This document shows, piece by piece, positions 38,320 to 52,000 of a DNA stretch of 64,000 nt (position 1 is its first letter; the number at the start of each line of letters is the position of its first letter). The notes beneath the pieces were generated by a model, which made no database searches, was not told where the DNA came from, and saw only the letters and a list, made by a program, of their open reading frames with translations. Source of the stretch: Orthonyx spaldingii (taxonomy: Eukaryota; Chordata; Aves; Passeriformes; Orthonychidae); the NCBI GenBank assembly GCA_013397795.1, contig VZTJ01000242.1:352419-416418 (forward strand), in the 5' to 3' direction. Both the position numbers and the translations under genes were made by a program.

Positions 38320-38324
38320 CAGAG
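38320..38324. repeat. Target-site duplication CAGAG (right)
   Basis: Identical to 37504-37508. Confidence 0.75.
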
Positions 38325-40695
38325 TTTGAAGCAGATCAGGTGCAATGGATGTAGAAGATTTCAGACAGCAGAAATACTGGAGATGCTAACAAAGTTTAAT
38401 TGAAACACTTCTTCACTTTTCCTTTCTTCATCTTAAGAATTTCAGTTATTTGAAGTGTCGGTCTTGTATAAGTAAAATTTTGTACAATTGTGCAACAGGT
38501 TTTCTGTTCTTCCAGGTAATAGGACCTATTCTCAGTATGTAAAAAATGAACTGGAAAACGAAGGTTATCAGCCTTTTAAAGACCAAAATCTGGTAGTGCA
38601 CAGAGATTCACGTTGACTTTATAGTATGCTTAGCCATAGTTATAGCGTGCTGGTTTCTCATAGTGAAATTGCACTCCACATAGAGGTCCTACATAGAGGT
38701 GGCTATTTACAGTTTCCTCTTCAAATAGACAGGGAATGTTCACATCGACTGAAGTCAGAAATTTTTAGCTGTGAACATCTTAGAGCCATCATCTAATACC
38801 AAGATTTAAAGTGACAAGTAGTAAGAATAATGATGACATTATCCTCTGCTTGTAAGGCCAATTATTGCCTCTAATTCATGATGTTCTAGTTACAGATGAG
38901 GCAGCTTTGCCATTACAAGCTTCTTCTCTGTGTCTGTGTCACTTGAAGCTGACATTTCTCACAGTAGCTGTCAGTCCAGTCATAAGAGGATTTTATGATT
39001 AATGAGATTCACTTTTTGCTGTTTCCAAGGTGCTCCAAATCCCACATAGTATACTAGAGGGAAAAGTGGGACACTTAAGGCTGATGTGTTCAGCCTAGAA
39101 CAGTGTCAGCTTTTCTACTGAAGCTTAGCTGTACATAGGTGATATTTTGTCACAATGACCAGAGGTTTTGGTAAAGTAGAAAAACATTAATGTCTTCTCT
39201 GATCTGCAGCCACGCGCACACATTTCCCTGAAAGTAAATATTTTGAAATGCAAATGGAAACTGTGTGATCTTTGCCTTGTATTGAAGGGAAGGTTGTAGA
39301 AATGCATACTCTTCATATTTTTTTCCTTCCTTCAGTTATTTGTAATATTATTTTTGGACAAAGTTAGATTTTGTTTTGTCAGTTTTACTTTTCATTTTTG
39401 TAAATTTTTCTACCTGTTGCATTTGTTCTATGGTAGCTTTTAGAGTCTCCAACTGGTATGAGGTCTTTGTATGTACATAATACTGGGATTTTGATGGTAT
39501 GGAACAAAGCAGGATTGTTTAAGCAGAGAGATGACTGACAGGAATACAAATGAAGTCTATCCTGAGAGGAACAGAGAAAGTAAATACAGAAATCAATGTT
39601 TCTTATACCAAAAGAGTTAGGGGTGACATGTACATAAGAAAGGAAAGGACATGGCTCTTCACATAATACGTAGGTGAGCCATGGGTCTCCTTCCTCCAAA
39701 AATTTTGCAGGCTTAATTTTTCCTGGATTCAGAAGGAGACAGGACAAATTAATGGAAAACAATTTGTCCTGTTCCACCTGGAGGGTGATTAATTCATAGA
39801 GAAATGCTTGTGGGCTTGTGATGTTTCCAGACCCACAAAACTGCTAACAACTGTGATAATATTCTGGAGTAATATAATTGCAGCTCTGTCCTGACCTTAC
39901 ATGGATTCTTGAATATCTGTTTTGTATGTTGATGGGATTCAGAACTACATGGGCCTTTGGTGTGATCCAGTTTGACTCTTCTTGTGTGCTTTATGTTGCA
40001 GTCTTTGAATTACTTTTTTCAAGAGAAAGAAATGAGCACTGGGGAGGAAATCCATATAAAAGTGGTTGTTGATTTCAACATAAGTCTGGCAGCATTCAAA
40101 CAAAGTCAATTTCTCATAGTAGAATTAAAGAAAACCTAAACAAATTTTGACAGCTGAAGGTGCTGGAAATGTAATTATTTCCCCACACGTATACCCAAGG
40201 GTAGCTCAGGATAACTCAACTGAATGGATCCAAAAATATTGGAAATGGGAAGGGTAATCTTTAGACATGTCTGTTTCATCATGGGAAAAAGTATCCCTTG
40301 AAAATAAGACGGACTGATTCTTCCCCTGAGTTGAGCCAGACTTCAGACTGGTTCAAGAAAGCCGTCTGGACTTAGTAAATTACTGAGAAAAAGAAAATAT
40401 GTATGTAATGATGTCTAAGGCTATCACTGATTTGCAGATTTCTGTCATCAGCAGTTGAGATGGTCAAGCCTTCATACAAGGATGTTATTGCCTGATGATC
40501 TCAAGTTGTCTGCTCTCAGGGTTTGGAAAGATTTTAAGGTGGACGAAAATCTGGTATTTTCTGCTAGCTATGAAGAGTTCAGAGGCTGTGCATTAGACAC
40601 AACAGTTAAACTGTGAAGTCCAGTAAATAATCCACACAAAACCTGAGAAGTCTGGTGTGCTTATATCCATGTGACAAAGCACAGACCTGCAGGTT
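38325..40695. other. Intergenic DNA, no gene seen
   Basis: No protein match recognised. The longest frame is 130 codons on the minus strand (39385-39777) with no domain I can name. Confidence 0.5.
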
Positions 40696-40701
40696 TTATA
40701 C
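40696..40701. repeat. Target-site duplication TTATAC (left)
   Basis: Exact match to 41396-41401. Confidence 0.92.
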
Positions 40702-41395
40702 TGTCGCTGAGCCGCCTGACTGCCTGGCTGGTCAGCGGGCGACAGTGTCCTCGAGTGCCCGGACGGCGGGCTCACACTTCACAAGCGTGTGCGGCGGCAA
40801 GGCTTTCGCCTATAGCCCTCGCGGGGCAGCTCTGAGAAGAGCTGTTAAATCTGAAGCCCTGGCTGGGGCTGGCAGCAGCTGATCGCGTGGTAGCGACAAG
40901 GAGGCGACGAAGGAGGAAAGGAGGACTCGTTTGCGGTGCAAATCCTCGAGCTTTATTCCCTGCCCATGCGTAGACAGGAGAACTCAGTACGAGAACGGGA
41001 GCCGCAGAACGAGCCCCGAGAGAACCGTTGCAGGGGTTTTTAAGGGAAGGGAAAAAGGGGAGGAGAATGGGAACAGGCGAATGGGGTACATGAAGGTAGA
41101 TGACAGCAACCAATAATCTTGATACAAGGGAGGAACAAATTTGAACGAACCAATGGGGAAAACAGAACAACAGAACCTTCTAGTTATACATGAATATTAA
41201 AATGACTCGTGAGGGGAAAGGGATTGGGACGGTGCCTTGATGGATGGCAACCTATGGCGGGAAACTGCTCCAACCTGCCTGCCTCTCAGGACTCACTGTC
41301 CCAAGAGGTATCATCCGCCCAATTTGCCTGATCGCTGATCCACATTAAAGAGGCAGGTTGAGCAGCAGTCTCGCACGCCATGGGTGACCACCACA
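40702..41395 (-). mobile_element. Solo LTR, family B, complete
   Basis: 694 bp, TGTCGCTGAG to GTGACCACCACA, flanked by the exact 6-bp duplication TTATAC (40696-40701 and 41396-41401). Minus-strand signals are in the right order: TATA-like TTAAAAA (41037-41043), then AATAAA (40952-40957), then a GC-rich U5-like part to 40702. A 6-bp duplication is typical of class II (beta/alpha-like, ERVK) elements. No internal genes remain. Confidence 0.92.
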
Positions 41396-41401
41396 TTATA
41401 C
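41396..41401. repeat. Target-site duplication TTATAC (right)
   Basis: Exact match to 40696-40701. Confidence 0.92.
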
Positions 41402-44400
41402 AAAAAGTGTGCAACCATTGAAAAGTGAAGAATGGTTCACAGATGCATTTACAGATAAACTCTATTTTCTCTATATTCCAGAAGATAGAGCTGGTTGCCA
41501 CTTTGCAGTGTTTTCTGACTGTATAAAATACTTCTCCTATCAAGAAACTGAAGGTAACACTATATTGGTAAGTTGATTGGGAGCTGTTAGATTCTGATGG
41601 GTCAGGGAACTGCAGAGGTCTGCTCTGGGATTCATTGATAGATAAAGTTTTCTGGAAAGGCTAAACTAGACAGGTACTCCAGCAAAGAGTGAACCTGAGG
41701 TTTAGGGGCACTTAAAGAATGAGAAGCTCAACAAGTGCATGTGATCATTTTCTGCTGCACCTAAAAGCTGGATGGGACCCAAACAGAAAAGTGTGAGTGA
41801 GGATTTATTTTAAAAAGGTTTTTGCTAAATGCAGGGACTGTTTTATCTGTATTCACCTTTGGAGTCTCAGTTCATTAATCCGTCTCTATGCAAAAAGCAC
41901 TTCACAAACCGAGAGACCACACAGGCCTCACTGCCAGCAACAACTGCTCACATGCACTGTTGAGTAAGGAAACTTGGAATCATAAACTCAAATTTTTGCT
42001 TAAGGATTTGGGGGAATGAGCTTGCAAAGTCATGTTGGCATGTTACAGAAAAGAGCCAGACTCTGCAATGACCCAAAGAAGAAAGAAAGATTTACAGTAA
42101 AATTTCTTTCCCTTATGTAAGTACATGCCAGCTGCCTTATCCTGACACTTTTTGACAGGCAGCAGTGCAGAATGATTGTATACTTATATAAATATATTTT
42201 CAGGAGAGGTAGGGGTAAATTTTATTAATTATGCTAATTTATCCAGTAATATTTCACTCATAACAGCTCTTCCTTGTTGCATGTTTACTTCTTTGCTGCA
42301 ACCCTCAAAAATCTGGTATCCAGATTCTTAAGCCACAAACTAGGATCACAGTCATAGAGACAACAAAGCTGTAATTTGTATTACTCAGTTTTGTGTTCTG
42401 TTGTAATATTGCCCAACTGCCAAGGACTCAACTTTTATCTTGCTTTGTTCTGTTGTTAAGCTTACTAAAGGGAAGAGAATGGAAAAGAAAGAGAAGTGGT
42501 TTTCTGAAGAACTTAGCTTACATTTAGGAATCTCAGGGACATGGTCTGATTTTCAAGGTTATATATATTACGAAGTTTTCTTTTCTATATATTGCTTTCC
42601 CTAAAAAACCTCATGTGGTTTTCTGTTACTTTAAAATTTTCTATGCCTACACTGGTTCTCAAAGAGAAAGTCCTACCCTAGTATTCCGTTCCCACTCTTC
42701 TGCTTCTGCTGGCATGAACATGTATGCAACAAAATAGTCAGCCAGGTCTAAGAAATATCAGCTGAAAGATATCCTTAAAAAACATACTTAAAAACCATCA
42801 GACTTGAGGTATTGTAAACCTGCATGTCCTTCACCCAGCACAAGGAAAGCCTACTGAATTGCAGTGAGCAGCAGCATGAGGTGTGGCTGCCTCTCTTTGG
42901 GGTGATAGGGATTTTCATGGGATTGAGCTCATACACGTCATCTCTGCAACAGCAGAAAGCACCAATATCTTCATCCTGCATTTGCAGGGTGAGTCTTCTA
43001 CTGTGACAGTAGTGTGTCCTAGTGTTTCCGAGGGGATAGTTGGCCTGGTGAGTTAAAAGTCCTGTCTGTCTCTATCTCACCCCAGAGAGATCTGTAGTTG
43101 TCAGCAGAGCCTGTTCCTTAACCGGGGGTGGGTCTAGCAGTTTGCTGTTGGGCTGTTATGTTGTAACCACAACGTTCAGATCTTCAGATTATTGCAGGGA
43201 ATTGGTGTAACTGCTTGAAAGGTTTGCTGTCTTGCTCGTGTTATTCTTAGAGCAAAGCATTCATGCACAGATTGACATAAACTAGGCCAGACTCTGTTCT
43301 TGTTCATGGTTATTCCCATGGGACTTGACTGTTTCCTTGGCAATACATATGCTACACAAAGTAAGACACTTGCATCGGGGTCTTCTTTTATATTTTCAGA
43401 GCTGTGCTGGCACCAAAGGACCAGGCTGCATTCTTGAACCCTGTTTTCTGGCTCCAGTCAACCCTTGGCACACAGGGAGACAAAGAAGAGGAGACTAAGA
43501 GGGAGATACTGCTGTCCATGTCAATGCATGCAGACTCAAAGAGCATAAAAGAGACGACTGATAATCCCAGTGAACTTAGAATTTGAAACGCTTTCTTTTT
43601 TCTGGAAAATGAAATGGAGCTATTTTTTATTCCCTGTCAAATTTTAAATCTCTTTTCGTAACCACCAGGAAAATGTTTCCTTTAGTGCTATTAATAGAGT
43701 GATGGATTTTAAAAAATGAACAGATGGGATTCTTTTTGGGTTTGTTATTCACCGAGACACATTTCTGCCCTGCGAAAATAATAGGTGCAGTGTCCATCAC
43801 TGTCCACAGGGAGGGGAACAAATCCTAGCTCCTAGGAGGCACTGGAATATTTGCAGAGAAAAGGCAACTCATCCCCACTTGAACAGAGTGAAAAGATTCT
43901 GATTCTATTTACTAAACAGACCAAATGTCCTGGCTAAGACTGCAGGATAAATTTACATTTTGTTAAGATGCAGTTTCAACAGTCTGAACCTGAAGAGAAA
44001 GAACGACATGTTTCTTAAATATCTCTGCAATAGCTATACTGTTTTACTAGATCAGAGGTGTACATAACTGATAGTAGGATCATGAGCAGGAAATCATGAG
44101 CAAGTAAGATTAAATTGAACTTTAAAAGGTACTAAGCAAGAGAATTGTTATGCCTGCTGTTCTGGTCATGTTGATTCTAGGTCCAAGCTGTTTCCATTTG
44201 TAGAGTTCTTGAGGGTAAAAGTGTTCTCCTTCATTATGCCAATCAGCATTTCTTTCCTGCATCTCCTCTTACATTCAAGAGCTGTGTTGTTTAATTATTT
44301 CCTCTTACACTCTCTAAGAAAAGCACTCCTTTCCACCTGTTTCTACACAGACCTGATGTGAGCAATTCTGCTCTTCATGACAGTTTAGTCTGTGCTTTGG

Positions 44401-44439
44401 TCAAACTATTTTGGCATAGGATGGAATAAAAACTGACCA
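41402..44439. other. Intergenic DNA, no gene seen
   Basis: Short frames only. No repeat family recognised. Confidence 0.5.
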
Positions 44440-44548
44440 ACTTGGTCTAGTGGAAGGTACCCTGTCCTTGGCGGCAGGGGTTGGAACTAGATGATCTTTA
44501 AGGTCCCTTCCAATCAAAATCACTCTGTGATTCTATGATCCTATCTCC
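44440..44548 (+). mobile_element. CR1 LINE 3' end fragment
   Basis: About 110 bases with GGTTGGAACTAGATGATCTT, then AAGGTCCCTTCCAA and a terminal TGTGATTCTATGATCCTAT. This is the usual 3' end of CR1, showing heavy 5' truncation. Confidence 0.9.
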
Positions 44549-46243
44549 TACAAAGAGTATTTGAGGGTGAAAATATGGTCACTTTACCTCTTGACGTGAG
44601 GGGTGATCCCTTGGCAGAGGTGTCCTTACAGAGTACACCAAGATTGTGCTTCTCCATCGTGTCGTTTCTGCAAGGTGGTTAAACAGTGCAGATGCACTAA
44701 CTCACAACCCTGCAGTTCTCCAGCAGCAGAGCCATGTGAGCACAGGACCATGATGAAACTGGCATGGTGAGGTGTGTGCCTGGGGTGTTTTTGTACTGTG
44801 CTCCTTTCATGGGGCTTTAAGGGACTTGAGAAAAACCACAAAAGAAAGATGGCCCTCTAATCATGCCACTTAGAAGGATGTCCAGAGCCCTCACACTCAG
44901 TTTAATGTTAATGCCTGTTTCTCAGATGTTTGAATGCAGCCACAGTGCTCAGGGTGCTGGTCAGCCTGAACTGAGTCTAGTACAAACAATCTTCTCCCAT
45001 AAATGTTAGTGGACCAGCAATGGCAATGGGGAAATTCAATTTAAGCTGATGCACATAAATGAATTATACTGACCTGTCAAGCTCTTGTGTCCTTCTCACT
45101 ATAGTACTGCAGAATTCCATGAGAAGGCCTATTTGGAAAATAATAAAGACCAGGTTATATCTTTAAAAAAGACCTGCACTGCAATGTTAAAAGCTTTCAA
45201 AATTTCAGGAGAATTCAAAACAAAAGTGAGAAAATATTCTGATGTTGACAGCCACTGTAGCAAAATAATGTAACTTTTTTTATGTCTCGAGTGGGAAAAA
45301 TGTCAGCTGAAAACATTACCTGCAAAATCAACCTGTTTTGCTGAGATGAAAAGGATACCTAACATATTCTGTGGATCTGTGCAGGAAGTTTTGCTTGAAC
45401 ATGTTTTGCTCAGCTTTCACATGAAAGTGTGACATACCTTTTCTTCATGGTTTTCCCTAACACATGCATAGAAATATTTTTTCATATTTGTTTAGATCAT
45501 GTTTGTTTTCCTGGGTTTCTTCTAAAGGAGTTTTGGTTCTGAGTGGGAGACACTTTTGAGTCATAATGACGTGTGTGTGACTGATAATGCAACAGATTAA
45601 ACATTGAAGAGTGGGAAAAACCTAAATAATTTCTGGCTGGTCTGTGGTGCAGAGCTTGAATTGGGGAGAGTGCTCATGACACTGCAAACACTTGGAGCTC
45701 TTTGTAGGCAAATGTGTAATTCAGACACAACCTGGTACTGCCTGAGACTGGAGTGGGGAAGTCACTTGCTGCAGGGATGAATAGTGCTGAAAGTAATAAT
45801 AGGCTATGCTCTTCTGAAAACACAGATGAAAGGAAGAATAATATTGTTATTTTTCATAGTTGTCAAGTCAGAGGTTGAAGACTGCTTGTAGGAAGACATA
45901 ATTACTGAGCTGCAGGTAAGTAGAGTTTAATCACGTATTCTGGTACACAGAGATTTGTTCCTATCCATGGGTAAGGCACTCTGGGGTAGTCTTCCCTGTG
46001 AGCAGCAGCAAAATTTCAGGTAGGTGATATAGAAACATTTTTTCTCAAAAAAAAAGCTTATAGTTAAATTTATCAGCAGAGTTTTTTGTCATATTTTTTC
46101 TGTAATTTGTATTACAGTGAGGCAAAATTGTTCAGTCATTGTTTTCATTTCCAGGATAAAAATATTCCATGAGCTATTTGTGCTCTTGAGAATATTTGAA
46201 AATTAACTTGTGAAGATCCCTGTTTGGCTACTTATCTAGAGAA

Positions 46244-46320
<77 letters not shown>
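46244..46320 (+). repeat. (AAT)n microsatellite
   Basis: About 26 uninterrupted units, followed by degenerate TGATAATAGTAGTAGG. The length and purity suggest a length-variable locus. Confidence 0.97.
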
Positions 46321-46323
<3 letters not shown>

Positions 46324-47510
46324 TAATAGTAGTAGGAAAAAAGAAATTGAAGAAGTGCAATTTGAAAAGCAGCTAAGCTGTCCAAGAGATTTTCCTGGCC
46401 TAGATTTTCCAATAGTCTGGTGTTGCTACATCTTCTTTGTGTAACTTAAAAAAGGGGGGATGAAAAAGAAAAATAAAGTGGACTTTTATTTTCCTTTGAA
46501 GGAAAAAATCCTTCAAAGAATTGCTGCATCATGATGCTCAAGAACTCAGCTAAAATACATGCACTTTTGAAGTTAAATCACCAAGTTTCAGTCCTGAAAA
46601 TGCTTATGCACAACTTAGGTTTACATTTGTGGTATGTTCTATGGGCTTCAAAGCTGAAGAGAGATATAAGTGCTTGCATGACATTTGACAGGACTGCAAG
46701 GAAGCATGGCTGTTTACAGTTTGGCTACTGTGTTTCTGTCTCTGGCAGGATTGTGAAATATTACAGCAGTCTGAACTTAAATACTTGGATTCATTACTCT
46801 ACTGTGTAGAGAAAATGTCTGTAACTCAGAAGCTGAAATTATTCTTGGATAGGAGATGTCTTTGGATTTTAACAGAAGTGTCAGAAAAAAGCTGCTGAAA
46901 TGTACAGGAGTAGAATTCTAATTGAACCTTGAAAGAAAAACTTGATTGTCTAAAAATATTAAGCTGTTTGAAATGGTTATGTATTTTTTTTCTTTTCCAC
47001 TTATTAGGAACATATAAAGCAGTGGGGTTTGCAAATGCCTGCTTTCACATTTCATATTGTGCAGCTGCTGTAGATGTATAGGGCTTTGCCCAGCATTGCC
47101 CAGCAGACATATGTACCATGTACAGGTTTTTTACTCTGGGATGCAATTTGAGATTGTGGAAGCCCTTAGTCAACTGTAGTCTAGGGGCAGGAATCACCAA
47201 CTCCCCATGCACTAATTAGTTTTGAACTCATGAGGTTTTGGTTACCCTCATGTGAGCAGGCCGTGTATTCCTCTCACAAGTGTAGCATATTCTTCTAATC
47301 CAGTTTTTCACTTGCCAGCCAGAAAGTTTCCACCTTGCAAAGGGTGGCTTATCATGCTACAGACTAGAGTGAAATTTATAACCAAGGACTAGGCGTGGGT
47401 TCAGATCTCCCTTCCATGCAAATCCAAAGTGAACTAACTTGGTAAGCAGCTGTTAGGAGCAATTAGCTATTTTTATTAATTATAATTGTAAAAACTACAA
47501 ATCATCAGTC

Positions 47511-47545
47511 ACAACAATAACAACAACAACAACAACAACAACAAC
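47511..47545 (+). repeat. (AAC)n microsatellite
   Basis: About 11 AAC units with one AATAAC interruption near the left end. Confidence 0.95.
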
Positions 47546-47877
47546 GTGTTGGTATGTTAATTTCTCTAAGGCAGGTACTGTGGCACCATCTGCATGTCAC
47601 TTTCTCCAGGAAACAGAAGTATTTCACAACAGTGAATGGCAAAAGCAGGACATAGCTTGTGACCTGAATATCTGTACAGATCAAGGCATAAGAAATCCTT
47701 TGGAGCAGAATAGAGCTGGACAGGAATAGAAATGTGCAATCAAAACCAGCTATCAAACAATTCCATATGTTTCTCATGAGTTTTTTCTAATTTGATTTTA
47801 AACCAAGAAAAAAGTCTCTGAATGAAAGCTTTGTCAAAACTACATGTGTTTTTATGGACTGGGGAGAAGTGAACGGT

Positions 47878-49005
47878 GGGGATATCTTGACTTCAACAAG
47901 ACTTTTAACACTGTTTCCTCTACATGTTCACAGGTAGCTCAGGAAGTGTGGGTTGGCTGAGAGGACAGTGAGGTGAGTTGAGAACTGGCTGAATGACAGA
48001 GCTCAGGGCTGTGAGCAGTGGCACGGGGTGTAGCTGGAGGCCTGTAGCTGGTGGGGTTCCTCAGGGGTCAGTGTGGGGTTCAGACTTATTCAACTTGTTC
48101 ATCAATGACCTGGAGGCAGGGACAGATTGTACCCTCAGTGTGTTCCCTGATAACACAAAGCCGGGAGGAGTGACCAATAACCCAGAGGGCTGTGCTGCCA
48201 TTCGGTGAGACCTGGACAGGCTGGAGAGTTGGGCAGAGAAGAAACATCTGAAATTCAACAGAAGCAAGTGCAGGGTCCTGCACCTAGGTAGAAATAACCC
48301 CAGGCAGACGCACAGGCTGGGGGTGACCTGCTGGAAAGCAACTCTGAGGAGAAGGACCTGGGGTCCTGGTGGACAACAAGCTGCCCATGAGCCAGCAGTG
48401 TGTCCTGGGGGCCAAGAAGGCCAATGGGATCCTGAAGTGCATTAGGAAGAGCTTTGCCAGCAGGTCAAGGGGGGTGATCCTGACCCTCTACTCAGCCCTG
48501 GAGAGGCACATCTGGAGTGCTGTGTCCAGTTCTGGGCTCCTCAGGACAAGAGACACATGGAGCTCCTGGAGCAGGTCCAGCGGAGGTAAAAAACGTGATT
48601 TAGGGACTAGAGCATCTCTTACAAGGAAAGGCTGAGGGAGCTGGGCCTGTTCAGCCTCAAGAAGAGACAACAGAGAACGGACCTTATCCATGCATACAAG
48701 TGTCTGAAGAGTATGGAGCCAGGCTCTTTCCAGTGATTCCAACTGACAGAACAAGGGACAATGAGCACAAACTTGCACACAAAGTTCCACCTGAATATAA
48801 GGGAGAACTTCTTTACTTTGAGGGTGGTAGAGCACTGGAAGAGGTTGCCCAGAAAGGTTGTGCAGTGTCCTTCTCTGGAGATGTTCAGGACTTGTCCGGA
48901 CATGATCCTGTGCAAACTATTCTAGGTGAACCTGCTCTAGCAAAGGGGTTGGACTAGATGAGCTCCAGAGGTCCCATCCAACCCTAGTGATTCTGTGATA
49001 TAAAG
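47878..49005 (+). mobile_element. CR1 LINE, 5'-truncated, RT C-terminal half and 3' end
   Basis: Plus-strand translation shows VAGGVPQGSVWGSDLFNLFI NDLE at about 48046-48115, the RT motif before the catalytic box. That box is altered here (PDNT where FADDT is usual). Then come VLVDNKLPMSQQ-type sequence near 48367-48400 and ARLFPVIPTDRTRDNEHKLA at 48719-48778. The 3' end reads GTCCCATCCAACCCTAGTGA TTCTGTGATA. Several frameshifts make it inactive. Confidence 0.93.
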
Positions 49006-49035
49006 AAAATTCATGAACATAGGGAAAATTCGTAA

Positions 49036-49055
49036 AATCTAATCTAATCTAATCT
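49036..49055 (+). repeat. (AATCT)4 short tandem repeat
   Basis: Four units about 30 bases after the CR1 3' end. Confidence 0.9.
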
Positions 49056-52000
49056 GAAGACTATAAGGACCTTATGATCCAATCAATAATCACACATAAA
49101 ATCTACATAAGATCCAAGAAAAATTAGATAAATTAGATGGGTTCATGGGTATAGCTAGCACGAAGGGAATTAAGACTGTGTTGTACAAAGTGGCAATACA
49201 TATCTTGTTATCTTTTAAGCAGTGTACCTCTAGAGTCTGGACTAGGAAGAAATGCTGGCCTTGCCTTTTCGTCCTCAGCAGTGACCCAAAGATAGCACAA
49301 ACCTGTTGGCTTTCCCTTATGAATCTTTACTACCACATGGAAGGTAGCCCAAATGTAGCACACAGTCATTTATGCTCATGCAAATTTGCTTCTAAATGTT
49401 AGATATTTTCTTGTCTCCTTTTCCACATCTTAGGGACACTGCAGAAAAAAGGACAGGGACACCAGTCCTGTCAACAGCAGGTAGTGAGTTGAACATACAA
49501 CTGCTGCTGCATGTTTAGGTGTGCTGGAGAAGAACAGGGAAGGGGAGGCATTTCAGACCTATATAAAGGGTACCAGAGGATGTCAGGGCTGCTTCTGAGA
49601 TCATCCCAGTTGGACTGGGCCAGCAGCTCTACCTCACCTGGTTGTGTTCAAATTATCCCAAGAAAAATAAGTCAGAAAAAACAAAAAAGGCTGCCTTGAT
49701 CTATTTGTCTAGTCTTCCTTTCAAGATAGAAATAGGACACAATTCCTCTGACCAATTCAGCTATTCTGCAACATGACATTCCAGGTTAGCAGGAGATTGT
49801 ATTTCCTAGGGTGCTCCCACGTCTTTCTGTAGTTCTCTTGCAATTGGGCTGAAATAAAATTCATCCTCCCACATATCCATTCTGCTTTTCAGAATAAGAA
49901 GGCATGCTCTACAATTTGTCCAGGGATAAGAAATTGCAAAACAGATGCCTAAACTGTCATTGGTCTGTCTGAACTCCATGTTGTAGAATTACTGACTGAA
50001 TTTGTCAGCTATTTCAGTATATCACCTTTTCATTTTCCTACTGTTTCATTTTCCTCAGTTTCTTTTTTTTTTTGGTGACAGAGATGATTGCCATTTTAGT
50101 TGCCTGGATAGGACTATGGGTACAAATGCTTAGCACTAACAGTTTAGAGTAATACACTTATGTGCTTACCAAGCAGAATTAGTACAAGCAGGGTCCAGGT
50201 GGACAGTAAACTGGACATGAGCCTGCTGTGTGCCCTTGCAGCAAGGAGAACTAAGTGTGCCTAGGCTGCCTCAAAAGAGAATAACTAGCAGATTAAGGCA
50301 TGCAACTTTTCCACAATCTTCTCATTCTAAAGAAAGAAAACAGTCATCTCTATCTTATGCTTGAGGTGTTTATCAGTGTATCACAGGAAAACTTCAATCC
50401 CCTCTTAGAGCTAACTGAAAAGAAGCAGTTCTGAAACCTGAAGCCCTGAAATCATGTTTTGGCTGAACCATCTGCTTTTTACTTTATGATTGAAATGGCT
50501 CATGACTGCAGTCATAAATTGACATGTTAATTCAAACTGCAGGAGGCAAAGAATGTATATATTGGCTGACTCAGTTCAACAATATATCAGCTGAGAAGAT
50601 ACAACTCTGCAGTTGTTAATATCAATAGGTAACCAAATATTATTTAATGCTAGGTTTGTAGTCATATTGGTTTTTTTGTTTATTTAGTAAACTAAGTTCA
50701 GTTAATTGAAGGCCTCTGCAAGCACAATAAGAACTAGTACAGATATAGCAAGATCAAATTTACTCATTTAAATGACTTCAACTTTTCATGTAGACACTGA
50801 GCCTAAGATCCTTATTTTAGGACTTCATATATCTTAAGGAAACATTATTGTACCTTCTCTTCCCTTCTTCTACCAAATTTAAGGTGACTATGAATTAAAA
50901 AAGCAACTACTGCCCTAACGCTGACTTGAGCTGACTGTGTTTGTTCTCATAGTGAGGAATGTTTAGCCCTGAGGAAATTGTGAGTAGCATTTTTACTTTT
51001 CAGAATTTTTATATTGGAGGATAAACTCAGTGAAACAGATGAAGATCAGACTGAATTGCTGGTATTAATATTTTTAGTCCAAAATTTCATGTCGGACTGT
51101 GACTAGAGATGTTGCTTCAGCTAAAGGTGTAAGGAACCTCATGGTAAACAATGACCGAATATGAAAAGAAATTTCTATCTCTTTTTTAGAATATCAGTTT
51201 ATATGCCAAGGCAGAAGTGGTTTTATTATTTTCATAAACATATTTGTCCTGTCTCATGTAATCTCATGTGGTTGTTTTGGGTATTTTTTTAGATGTAGAA
51301 TTAGATGTAGAAATATTTCACATTTTGTATGATATTTAATCTGTCTTTCTGGTCAGCCTCAGTGAGATGTTTCAGCAGCTAATTCCACAGGTTAACGATG
51401 CGCAGTATGGGGAGACACTTCTTTCCCATCACTTCTAGACCAGTTGCCATTCCATCCTCTTCAAATAATTCCACTTCCTTTCTGTTGAAAGAGGGCAAAC
51501 AAGAGAATATCCTAACTTGTCTCCTTGCAGTCAGAAATCTACTGCTTACTGCTACCCTGTCCCTTCTCTTGTCAGCTTTTGCTTGCAATTAGCCCTTTGA
51601 CTCAGTGTAGTTCTTTAGGTACTGACAGCATATGAAATAGTGAGAGACTGGTTCAGTGCCAAAATATGACTGCATTTCCTGGCAGTTTTGCTGTTGTATT
51701 AAATTAAGGAATTACAACCACTGAAATTTGCAATATTCATTTTGGTCTTCAATTCAGTGGTTTTCATTGCTTTACCTGTGCAAGAGCTTTCCCTTGTGTG
51801 GTTTGGCTGGCTTATTTTTGTTTTTCTGGTTGCTTCTAAGCCCACATCATCTCTTACATATTTATTTCATACCGACAGGAGCGCAGATTCCAGAAGCATC
51901 CCTGCTTCTCCCAGGTTATCTGCTGCTGTCCTGTACCTGGGAAAGTACTGTGTACCCAGAAGAAGTGTCAGGAGCACTTCTCAAAGGCTCACAGACAAAT

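Larger units (their letters stand above)
44549..47877. other. Intergenic DNA with microsatellites, no gene seen
   Basis: No coding region recognised. It includes the AAT array at 46244-46320 and the AAC array at 47511-47545. Confidence 0.5.

Noticed and set aside
46244..46320. Regular repeats as a possible CRISPR-like array
   Set aside because: A pure trinucleotide microsatellite with no spacers, in a vertebrate genome.
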